Origin: an uncultured Bariatricus sp. | Lineage (GTDB): Bacteria > Bacillota > Clostridia > Lachnospirales > Lachnospiraceae | Direction: 5' to 3' | Length of the DNA stretch: 64,000 nucleotides | Assembly (NCBI GenBank): GCA_934307065.1 | Contig: CAKRCD010000006.1 | Span: forward strand, 49,853-113,852 | Part shown: positions 17,535-25,800 of the stretch, piece after piece | Layout of the letters: each line of letters opens with the position of its first letter | How positions within the stretch are numbered: the stretch's first letter is position 1 | The notes under the pieces: model-generated | What the model saw: only the letters and a program-made list of their open reading frames with translations | Databases searched by the model: none | Told to the model about the DNA's origin: nothing | Position numbers and translations under genes: made by a program

Positions 17535-18053
17535 ATGCAAGATTTTGATTTATTTATGGACTTTATTTTCTGGCTGTCACAACGACCTCATGCATTTGCC
17601 CGAATCAAGGGCAGCCCTGAATACCCGGCGATTACCGGAAATGCAAAATTCTATCAGACAGACTGGGGTGTTCTCGTTGCCATAGAGGTTTCCGGTCTCC
17701 CTGCCCCGACTTCTGAGTGTTCCCTTCCAATCTTCGGACTTCACATTCATAGCGGGGATAGCTGCACTGGAAATGCAGAAGACCCGTTTGCCGATGCACT
17801 TACGCACTATAATCCAAATGACTGCGAACACCCAAATCATGCGGGTGACCTTCCTCCACTCTTTGATAATAGCGGCTATAGCTTTCAGACTGTACTCACC
17901 AATCGGTTTACTGTCAAAGAAATCATTGGTAAGACCATCATTATCCACGCTATGCCGGATGATTTCAAAACCCAGCCTTCCGGGGATTCCGGCATGAAAA
18001 TCGCCTGTGGAAAAATCAGGACTTTAGATTTCCCTCAGCCACGTGTTTTTTAA
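17535..18053 (+). CDS. Cu/Zn superoxide dismutase-family protein without a signal peptide
   Basis: 172 residues from the ATG at 17535. An earlier in-frame ATG at 17508 coincides with the predicted transcription start of a TATACT -10 (17497-17502), so the later one, preceded by AAGGA, is preferred. Metal ligands look complete: GLHIHSG (two Cu histidines), THYNP (bridging His), EHPNHAGDLP (Zn histidines and aspartate) and IIHAMPDD (last Cu His). Cysteines in GDSCTG and IACGKI match the conserved disulfide. Superoxide dismutation is the family activity. The protein appears cytosolic, which is unusual for this family. Its 3' end overlaps the convergent MerR-HD gene by 38 nt. Confidence 0.75.
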   Translation: MQDFDLFMDFIFWLSQRPHAFARIKGSPEYPAITGNAKFYQTDWGVLVAIEVSGLPAPTSECSLPIFGLHIHSGDSCTGNAEDPFADALTHYNPNDCEHPNHAGDLPPLFDNSGYSFQTVLTNRFTVKEIIGKTIIIHAMPDDFKTQPSGDSGMKIACGKIRTLDFPQPRVF

Positions 18054-19047
18054 TCGTTTCTTCCATATAAGTCCATATCTGTTCAGAACCCGTATGTGTC
18101 TTCGCATTACGTTTTCTGACCTGCTGCTCGCAGACCCCGTGGTCCTTCCAGTCACCGCCACCATTGGAATCATTTAACATCATGGGCTGAAAATTATCCA
18201 TGGTATGTGCAAAACGGGCTTCCGGGGTCTCGTAAGCCTCAAACTCTTCAAACAGTCCTCTTAACTCTCTGCACTGGTCCTCTGGGAGCAGTCCGAAAAT
18301 TCTCTCTGCAGCTTTCTCCTCCCGCTCTTTCTGGGTTTTCAGCCCATTTTCATCATATGCATATGTATCCCCTGCGTCAATTTCTACAATATCGTGAATC
18401 AATGTCATCATCATGGTTTTGGCAGTATCAATCTCTTCATTTGCATATTCTTTCAACAGATACGTCATCATCGCCATATGCCACGCATGCTCCGCATCGT
18501 TTTCTCGCCTCCCATTCCCACTCAGATGGGTCTGTCGTAAAATATTCTTCTCTTTATCCGCCTCCAGAATGAACTGCACCTGTTGGTCAAATCGTTCTCT
18601 TTCCAATTTCAGTCCTTCTTCTGATGCCAGCTGTTCTTCTTTCAATACCAGCTGTTCTTCCTTCCATGCCAGCTGTCCATTTTCGCCCCCAAGTGCATGC
18701 TCATAATACTCACATTTATGCTCTATCAGCTTTAATGTCTCCTCCAAATCTTTAATCCGCTCTTTCACTGCCTTTCTCTGATTTATAAACATCTGATAAC
18801 GCTTCTGAAGAGATTCATCCCCCATCTGTACCCAATCTGTAAACTGTTTAATTTCTTTAATCTGCATTCCAGTTTTCTTCAGACATCCAATCATTCGAAA
18901 CATGGCAATATCGTCTTCCGAGAAAATACGGTATCCTGCCTCTGACCGCTTTACCATCGGCAAAAGCCCTTCCTTGTCATAATAACGAAGGGTGCTTGGG
19001 GATACCTGTAGTAATTCAGAAGCTTCTTTCATCGTGTAATATTTCAT
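18016..19047 (-). CDS. MerR-family regulator fused to an HD-domain phosphohydrolase
   Basis: 343 residues from the ATG at 19047 (AGGAGGTGCAAT upstream). Residues 1-~75 are a MerR winged helix (YYTMKEASELLQVSPSTLRYYDKEGLLP). A coiled coil follows (~85-135), then three near-identical heptads (QLAWKEE, QLVLKEE, QLASEEG). Residues ~155-340 form a YfbR-like HD domain: RENDAEHAWH, LIHDIVEIDAGDTYAYD and TPEARFAHTMDNFQP hold the metal ligands. MerR proteins normally end in a small effector domain; here an enzyme takes that place, so it may sense or hydrolyse a nucleotide while bound to DNA. It overlaps the upstream nucleotidyltransferase-like gene by 32 nt. Confidence 0.85.
   Translation of the reverse strand: MKYYTMKEASELLQVSPSTLRYYDKEGLLPMVKRSEAGYRIFSEDDIAMFRMIGCLKKTGMQIKEIKQFTDWVQMGDESLQKRYQMFINQRKAVKERIKDLEETLKLIEHKCEYYEHALGGENGQLAWKEEQLVLKEEQLASEEGLKLERERFDQQVQFILEADKEKNILRQTHLSGNGRRENDAEHAWHMAMMTYLLKEYANEEIDTAKTMMMTLIHDIVEIDAGDTYAYDENGLKTQKEREEKAAERIFGLLPEDQCRELRGLFEEFEAYETPEARFAHTMDNFQPMMLNDSNGGGDWKDHGVCEQQVRKRNAKTHTGSEQIWTYMEETIKKHVAEGNLKS
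18625..18687. repeat. 21-nt tandem repeat coding heptads in the MerR-HD linker
   Basis: Three approximate copies of a 21-nt unit beginning CCAGCTGTTCTTC on the plus strand encode the heptads QLxxKEE in the MerR-HD fusion. Copies differ by a few substitutions. In-frame slippage here would change linker length by seven residues, one coiled-coil heptad. Confidence 0.65.
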
Positions 19048-19549
19048 ATTGCACCTCCTGTGTACATTTTCCTTTTCCAATTTTACTATCAATCATTTCT
19101 ACTTTCACTGTACGTCCCATCAATTCATAAAGATGTCTCCAATGCTCTACCGAATGTAATGGAATCTCTACTTCATTTAGCATAACTTCATCTGTTATTT
19201 CTTCTTCCTTCAGTGGACAGTAATACATCCTTCCATCCTTCAGAATCCCAAGTCCACCCATAACATCAATTTCCACTTCATCTACAAGAAACTTCCAAAA
19301 ATATTTCGATTGAAAATTCTTACCTGAATTTGCTTCCTGCTCCCGTCCCATATGCAGTAAAATTTCTTTCATGTGAAGTGCATCTGCTTCAGACACCATA
19401 AGATCAATATCATGGAAATTCTCTGCAATTCCCTGTAAATACAATAACAATGAGGCACCTACTGCCCATGTGATATTTTCTTCATTGAAGCGTTTTCCCA
19501 TCCTGCTCAATACTTTCAATTTGGTATCTATCGATATGTGCCCTTCCAT
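19016..19549 (-). CDS. Nucleotidyltransferase-like protein
   Basis: 177 residues. The N-terminal pattern VGASLLLYLQGIAENFHDIDLMVSEAD matches the minimal nucleotidyltransferase core, a Gly-Ser-like P-strand followed by DxDL metal-binding acids. VDEVEIDVMGG supplies the likely third acidic residue near 95. The remainder is compact and helical and I cannot assign a substrate. GGAGGTAGAAA precedes the ATG. The gene runs into the MerR-HD gene with a 32-nt overlap, so the two are expressed together. Confidence 0.65.
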   Translation of the reverse strand: MEGHISIDTKLKVLSRMGKRFNEENITWAVGASLLLYLQGIAENFHDIDLMVSEADALHMKEILLHMGREQEANSGKNFQSKYFWKFLVDEVEIDVMGGLGILKDGRMYYCPLKEEEITDEVMLNEVEIPLHSVEHWRHLYELMGRTVKVEMIDSKIGKGKCTQEVQYEILHDERSF

Positions 19550-19688
19550 TTTCTACCTCCACATTATTCAAAATTTTTTCAAAAACAATTGACCTTAAAC
19601 TTAACTTTAATGATAAAATCTGCATATAAGAATGTCAATCTTTCTTTGACGTTTTTGGAAAACAAAAGGAACTGAACAAGGAGATGGA

Positions 19689-20561
19689 ATGATGAAATCA
19701 AAAGTTTATTTTTCAAGAACAATTACTCCAGAAAAAGTATTGGAACTTTATAAGCTGATTGACAAACCCCTTTCTGGAAATGTAGGAATCAAGGTTCATT
19801 CAGGTGAAACGGGAAACCAGAACTTCTTACGTCCCGACTTCTGGGCGCCTCTGATTAACGATGTAAACGGAACCGTGGTTGAATGTAACACCGCTTATGA
19901 GGGAAGCCGTAATACATCAGAAAAGCATTGGGAAACAATGAAATCTCATGGATGGTGCGACCATTTTAAAGTAGATATTATGGATGAAGAAGGTCCGGAT
20001 ATGATTCTTCCTATTCCAAACGGAATACAGATTAAAGAAAATTATGTCGGAAAGCATTTAAGCAACTATGATTCTTTGTTGGTTCTTTCACATTTTAAAG
20101 GTCATCCAATGGGCGGATATGGCGGAGCACTGAAACAGCTTTCTATCGGTGTGGCTTCCTCTTATGGGAAAGCATATATCCACGGAGTTGGTAAACCGGA
20201 AAACATTTGGACTGCCGACCATGATTCCTTCTTAGAATCCATGGCAGACGCAGCTTCTTCTGTAGTGAAATATTTCAAAGGAAATGCGGTCTACATCAAC
20301 GTTATGAAAAATATGTCCGTAGACTGTGACTGCTGTGCCGTAGCAGAAGACCCTTGCATGAAGGACATCGGTATCCTGATTTCTCTGGACCCGATTGCTA
20401 TCGACCAGGCTTGTCTTGATTTAGTTTACGCAGCAAAAGATGACCCGGGACAAGCACATTTATTAGAACGAATCGAAAGCAGAAACGGTGTTCTCACCGT
20501 AGAAGCTTCTGCAAAACTTGGTTTCGGTTCCCGTGAATATGAATTAATTGAAGTAGAGTAA
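19689..20561 (+). CDS. DUF362 domain-containing protein
   Basis: 290 residues. The DUF362 core is visible: VGIKVHSGETGNQNFLRPDF near residue 32, DSLLVLSHFKGHPMGGYGGALKQLSIG (~130-155), and a Cys-rich segment VDCDCCAVAEDPCMKDIGILISLDPIAIDQACLDLV (~210-245). The ferredoxin domain found in many members is absent. Function is unknown; family members are often linked to Fe-S biology. AAGGAGATGGA precedes ATGATG. A promoter with TTGACC (19589-19594) and GATAAA (19612-19617), 17 nt apart, lies upstream. Confidence 0.82.
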   Translation: MMKSKVYFSRTITPEKVLELYKLIDKPLSGNVGIKVHSGETGNQNFLRPDFWAPLINDVNGTVVECNTAYEGSRNTSEKHWETMKSHGWCDHFKVDIMDEEGPDMILPIPNGIQIKENYVGKHLSNYDSLLVLSHFKGHPMGGYGGALKQLSIGVASSYGKAYIHGVGKPENIWTADHDSFLESMADAASSVVKYFKGNAVYINVMKNMSVDCDCCAVAEDPCMKDIGILISLDPIAIDQACLDLVYAAKDDPGQAHLLERIESRNGVLTVEASAKLGFGSREYELIEVE

Positions 20562-20577
20562 ATATAAAAAAGTGATT

Positions 20578-20613
20578 AAAAAATCGTCTATCACTTAATG
20601 ATAGACGATTTTT
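20578..20613. terminator. Bidirectional terminator between the DUF362 and MATE genes
   Basis: A perfect 15-bp stem (20579-20593 with 20599-20613, loop CTTAA) starts with an A run and ends with a T run, so it works on both strands. The two flanking genes converge on it. Confidence 0.88.
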
Positions 20614-20652
20614 ATACCTTATCGGGTATAATTTCAAATTTAATTATTGATT

Positions 20653-22059
20653 TTATACCCTTTCAGGTATCTTTCCCATTGTTTTTACTTCTTTTACTAA
20701 CATAACCCCTGAAATTACTGCTGCAAGTAAATCCGCAACCGGGCCTGCATACATAATTCCGTCAATTCCGATGATTCTCGGAAGAATCACAATCAGCGGA
20801 AGCAGGAAAATAATCTGTCTAGTCAAAGACAGAAATGCTCCTTTCCCCGGCTTTCCAATAGCAGAAAACAAACTTGATGAAAGAGGCTGGATATTATTTG
20901 CAAAGGTAAAGAACAAATAAATATGAAAATATCTTACGGCAAATTCAAAATACATATCTGAGCCATTTCCAAACATTCCGATAATCTGTCTTGGAAACAC
21001 CTGGAACAGGATAAATGCCACAACACATACTGCTGTACCAGATATCATACTAAGCGAAATCACATGTTTCACACGGTCATACTTCTTTGCTCCATAATTA
21101 AAGCTTGCAATTGGCTGTGTGCCTTGGGAAATGCCAATACAGACTGCGAAGAAAATAAAGCTTACTTTATTGATGATTCCAGAGCATGCAAGAGGAATCG
21201 ATTCCCCATAAACAGAACGTTCCCCATAATATGTTAATGAATTATTCATTACAATCTGTACAATCATCATTGCGATCTGGTTAAAGCACTGTGCAGCACC
21301 AAGACTCATCTCATAGCCTGCAATATCACGTTTCGGCAGTAAATGTTCTTTTGTAAGTTTTCCTGCTTTGTAATGACTTAAATATCTCACAACCATTATG
21401 GCTGAAACAATCTGTCCTAAGATGGTTGCAAGGGCGGCTCCACTCATTCCCATGTTGAATCCAAAAATCAGAATCGGGTCTAATACTGTATTGATCACTG
21501 CCCCCGCAATATTACATACCATAGAATACGTCGGGCTTCCATCTGCACGAACCAGATGTGCACCTCCACTTGATAAAATCAAGAAAGGAAAACCAATTGC
21601 CGTAATTCTTACATATTCTTTAGCCAGTTCAAGTACATTTTCCGGAGAGCCAAAGAAAACAAGCATTGGCTCCAGAAAAATTTCTGTTACAATAGCTAGT
21701 AATAAACCACCAAAAAATAAGAAAAAGACAGCATTTCCAATATAATGAAGTGCTTTCTCTGACTCACCCCGGCCCATAGACAAATTAAAGGCAGCCGATG
21801 CACCTATTCCAAACAACAGAGCGATTGCCACACAGCTTGTGGATAACGGAAAAGCAACATTTGTTGCTGCATTTCCAAGCTCTCCGATACCCTGACCGAT
21901 AAACAACTGGTCTACCAGATTATAAAGCGCACTGACCAACATGGCAACAATACTTGGTACTGCAAACTGCCGGAGCAGTTTTCCAACCGGTTCTGTCCCT
22001 AATGGATTGGCCTGAATTGCTTCACTTTGACTTTTTTCATTTTCACTTATCACGCTCAT
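20653..22059 (-). CDS. MATE family efflux transporter
   Basis: 468 residues with about twelve hydrophobic segments, the MATE norm. N-terminal PLGTEPVGKLLRQFAVPSIVAMLVSALYNLVDQLFIGQGIG and later ASFNYGAKKYDRVK, in the second half, are family signatures. It would export cationic or organic compounds against an ion gradient; the substrate is not predictable. AGGAG lies ten bases before the ATG at 22059, just downstream of the HD gene's stop (22073), so the two form an operon. Confidence 0.9.
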   Translation of the reverse strand: MSVISENEKSQSEAIQANPLGTEPVGKLLRQFAVPSIVAMLVSALYNLVDQLFIGQGIGELGNAATNVAFPLSTSCVAIALLFGIGASAAFNLSMGRGESEKALHYIGNAVFFLFFGGLLLAIVTEIFLEPMLVFFGSPENVLELAKEYVRITAIGFPFLILSSGGAHLVRADGSPTYSMVCNIAGAVINTVLDPILIFGFNMGMSGAALATILGQIVSAIMVVRYLSHYKAGKLTKEHLLPKRDIAGYEMSLGAAQCFNQIAMMIVQIVMNNSLTYYGERSVYGESIPLACSGIINKVSFIFFAVCIGISQGTQPIASFNYGAKKYDRVKHVISLSMISGTAVCVVAFILFQVFPRQIIGMFGNGSDMYFEFAVRYFHIYLFFTFANNIQPLSSSLFSAIGKPGKGAFLSLTRQIIFLLPLIVILPRIIGIDGIMYAGPVADLLAAVISGVMLVKEVKTMGKIPERV

Positions 22060-22072
22060 CTTCTCTTAACTC

Positions 22073-22645
22073 CTACTTTTGTGACTCTGCAATTTTATTT
22101 CTTGTCCACTCATCAATTACAGACTTCAGATTTTTAAAATAAGGAGAAAACTTTACCTGTTCTTTCCCATATTCTAATTGTAAATCATATTCCAACGGAA
22201 TCCAGGTAGCGATATCTGATTCATCATGCTGAATTACCGCCTCCAGCTTGTCCAGTGCCTTGTAAATCTTCGCCTCTTTCGTTTCTAAAGCTTCCATTTC
22301 TTTCAAAAGCTCCTGAAACTGTGTGCGCTGTGGCTCCGGAAAACCTGCAACCCAGTTTTCATAAATTTCTTCTTCCTTTTGAGCGTCAGACTCTACTTTT
22401 GCGAAAGCCGGAATATCTCCCGTAAATGCCTCTCCCAAATCGTGGATCAGACACATCTGGATTACCTTGTTCATATCTGCATCTTGAAATTCTGCTTCAC
22501 CTGCAATCAGCATCGCCATCAGTCCAAGCCGCCAGCTATGTTCTGCCACACTTTCTTTTCTCCCACTGGAAGTATAACAATGTCTGGTATTACATTTTAG
22601 CTTTTCTGCTACACTCAATATCTCTAATAACTTCTTTGGTTCCAT
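22073..22645 (-). CDS. HD-domain hydrolase (YfbR/HDDC2-like)
   Basis: 190 residues. The HD_3-type metal site is complete: ESVAEHSWRLG (His, ~36), IHDLGEAFTGDIP (HD, ~70) and KALDKLEAVIQHDE (Asp, ~130). Relatives are 5'-deoxynucleotidases acting on dNMPs. Its fold matches the C-terminal half of the MerR-HD fusion at 18016-19047. AGAGGAGAAGAA precedes the ATG. Its leader contains a hairpin (about 22679-22717) with a GAAA tetraloop. It is co-transcribed with the downstream MATE gene. Confidence 0.85.
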   Translation of the reverse strand: MEPKKLLEILSVAEKLKCNTRHCYTSSGRKESVAEHSWRLGLMAMLIAGEAEFQDADMNKVIQMCLIHDLGEAFTGDIPAFAKVESDAQKEEEIYENWVAGFPEPQRTQFQELLKEMEALETKEAKIYKALDKLEAVIQHDESDIATWIPLEYDLQLEYGKEQVKFSPYFKNLKSVIDEWTRNKIAESQK

Positions 22646-22764
22646 TTCTTCTCCTCTGATGTCCTATACAATTAATAAAACAGACTCCTGTCCGTTTCCG
22701 GATACAAGCCTGTTTTGTTTGTTCCACATCATTATAGCCTATTTCATACAAAATAACCAGTCCA

Positions 22765-22809
22765 AAAAATCCAGGATAACTTGCAAATAACAAATCATCC
22801 TGGATTTTT
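22765..22809 (-). terminator. Terminator of the BspA-like gene
   Basis: AAAAATCCAGGAT (22765-22777) pairs perfectly with ATCCTGGATTTTT (22797-22809) around a 19-nt loop, giving a T run on the minus strand just past the stop at 22824. Confidence 0.82.
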
Positions 22810-22823
22810 ATTACTCTAATCTT

Positions 22824-25800
22824 TTATTTTGTCTTAATCCTTTTTTTCATTGCAAATATGATAGCTAATGCAGCAGCTTCTAAACACAAATACAATGTAA
22901 TCGGATTTGTATCGCCTGTTTGAACATTTTTTGTTCCCTTTGTACTGTCTTGTCCAGAACCAGACGCCCCTTTATTCGTATCTTTTCCAGCGTCACTTTC
23001 TGGCTTCTTTTCAGGCTCTTTATCCGGTTTCTGTTCTCCAGTGTAAACAAGTTCCGCACCATCAAACTGGCTACTTTCATATTTATCAACTAGCGGTTTA
23101 TTTGCGCTGAGCAATTTTACAGTAACATCATTTTTAGAAAATGCCTCTAATGAAATTTTAGTAATCGTCATTGGAAGAGTTACCTCTGTCAATTTATTCC
23201 CTTCAAAAGCATTCTCATCAATAGTCTCAATGCCTTCCGGAATCGTTACACCTGTAATTCCACATTCTTTCAATGCATCTTTTCCAATAGTACGGATTTT
23301 AGTTCCATCTGCCTTTTCTGACGGAATAATCATCTCTGGTTGTTTCTCTGCACAACGTTTTCCAAATTCTGTTAATCCTGTAATCTTGTCACCGTCAAAT
23401 GTAAAACAATCTTCTGACCATTGATAAACATAATGAATCGTATGTGATGCTGAATCACCAAACTGAAGATGTGCTTCATTTTCAGTATTACATACTACAA
23501 TATTGCTTTCATTGGTTCCAACATTGTTCTTAAATGGTTCTTCGCCCATGTCTTCCAGACTGTTCGGAAGATTTACCTCTGTAAGAAGTCCTTCTTTGAA
23601 TGCATATTTCCCAATGCTGAGAATGCCTTCTTCAAGAGTCAGTTTCTTAAGAGTCTGTGCTTTATAAGTTCCCTCAAAAGCAGATTCTCCAATTTCTTTT
23701 ACATTTCCAGGAATTACAAGTTCTTCAATGTGATGTAAGTGGAATGCCTTTCTTCCAATCTTTTCTACAGAAGTTGGAATTTCCAGAGAAGTTAATCTTG
23801 CACCTGCAAATGCCATTTCCTGAATTTCTGTAACTCCATCCGGGATTTCAATCTGACTCAGATTGATGTTCATTGAGAACGCTCCGTTAGGGATTACTTT
23901 CATTCCTGTGGAAAGCTTTAATTTCGTGATGTCATTCATTGAGAATGCTCCGCTTCCCATCTCAGTTACACTGTCAGGAAGGCTTACTTTAGTAAGTTTA
24001 TTTCCCTTAAATGCACATTCTCCGATAAAGGATACGGTTTCCGGAATCTCAAGCTGTTCAAAGTTATTGTATTCAAATGCCTGTTTTCCAATTCTCTGCA
24101 GCTGCTCTGGAAAATGTACGGTCTTCATTCCATTTGGAGAGTTCACGCTGTCTTTGAGCTGTTCAATCTCATCATCCGGAACTTTAAATGCTGCTTCTCC
24201 AATCTCTGTGATTGCGGTTCCATCTGGTGTATTATCTGGAAGAACAAGATTCTTTAATGTTGTTCTCTTAGCTTTTCCAGATTCGGACCATCCTACTAAT
24301 TTATTTCCATCATATAGAAAATCATCTGCTGTCCATCCACTGCCTGCAAGTACATCATATACAACCTCATGATTGGTTCCGTTTACTACAAATGTTGCTG
24401 CCGGTTCTTCTACCTGAGCTTTAGAAGATGTATGCAGTTTGACTTTTGATGTACCACCTTTGAATGCATCTTTATGTAATGTAGTAACTGTCGCAGGAAG
24501 TTCTACGTCTGTAAGACTACTTCCCCCGAATGCACTCTGTCCGATTGTAACAAGACCTTCATGCAGCGTAAGAGTCTCCGGATAAGCTTTCATGCCTTCC
24601 TGTGTAACTGTAAATGCAGAACGGTCGATTGTGACAACGGAAGCCGGAATTTCAATACTCTTTAACTGATGATTCATAAAAGCATTCTGACCAATTGTTG
24701 TCAGTGTAGACGGTAAACTGAGTTCTGTCAAATGTGCACCAGCAAATGCATTTCTTCCAATAGATGTTATTCCCTCAGGAATTTCTACTTTTGTTAATGC
24801 TGTCATTGTAAATGCAGCCTGCGGAATTGTTGTAAGCTTATTGGATAATACAACACTTGTAAGATTTCCACTATTTGAAAATACTCCAGTACCAAGTGAT
24901 ATTACACTGTTTGGAATCACAATGGATGTCAGTTTAGAATTACTAAATGCTGCATTTCCAATAGATTCCAAGGTTTCTGGTAATGCAATTGTCGTAATGG
25001 CAGTGCCAGAAAATGCCATATTTCCAATAGTTTTTAACTGCGTAGGGAGAACAACTGACGTTGCTTCGTATACAGTACCATCTTCATCTTTAAATCCAAG
25101 TGTGCCAATCGCAATGACACCATTTCCAATGCCAATAATCACTGTGCCATTTGGACTTTCTGATGGCAGAACCATTGCGGTATTAATTTTTAATTTACCT
25201 CTTCCTGCGTCACTAAGACCAGTAATTGTAGTTTCATCTTCACTATAAGTAAAATCATTGCTGCTCCAGGCAGCATCTTCATTTGGAATTGTTCCAATGA
25301 TTAATTTCTGTACATTAGACTTTTCGTTGTCTACTGTCTCAATAAGTGGCTGATTTGCAGCCTCTGCATTTTCACAGTACAGGTATACAATGCCACCTTT
25401 TTTCTCATTTGCATTTCCAGTAGTTACAGGTTCTTTCCCTGTATTCTGGAAAAAGGCCCACTTTGTAACTTTCTCAACTTTATTCGGGAGCTGTACAGCC
25501 TGAATTAAGTTCTGTGCAAATGCCATATTGTCAATCTGCAATGCAAAATCATTATCCTTTACAAAAGATAATGTTGTAATTGTTTTACTTCCCGCAAAGG
25601 CCTGTGAGCCAATGTACATAATGGTAGCCGGGAATTCTACGCTTACAATCGGATTATTCTTAAAGGCATTGCCTTTTACCATAATCACGCCCTCTGGAAG
25701 AACAACTTTCTTTAAGTTATTTCCAAGGAATGCACTAGCGCCAATCACAAAGTTTCCACGCTCTGTCAGTTCGGAATTCCATTTTCCATCATATGCTGTC

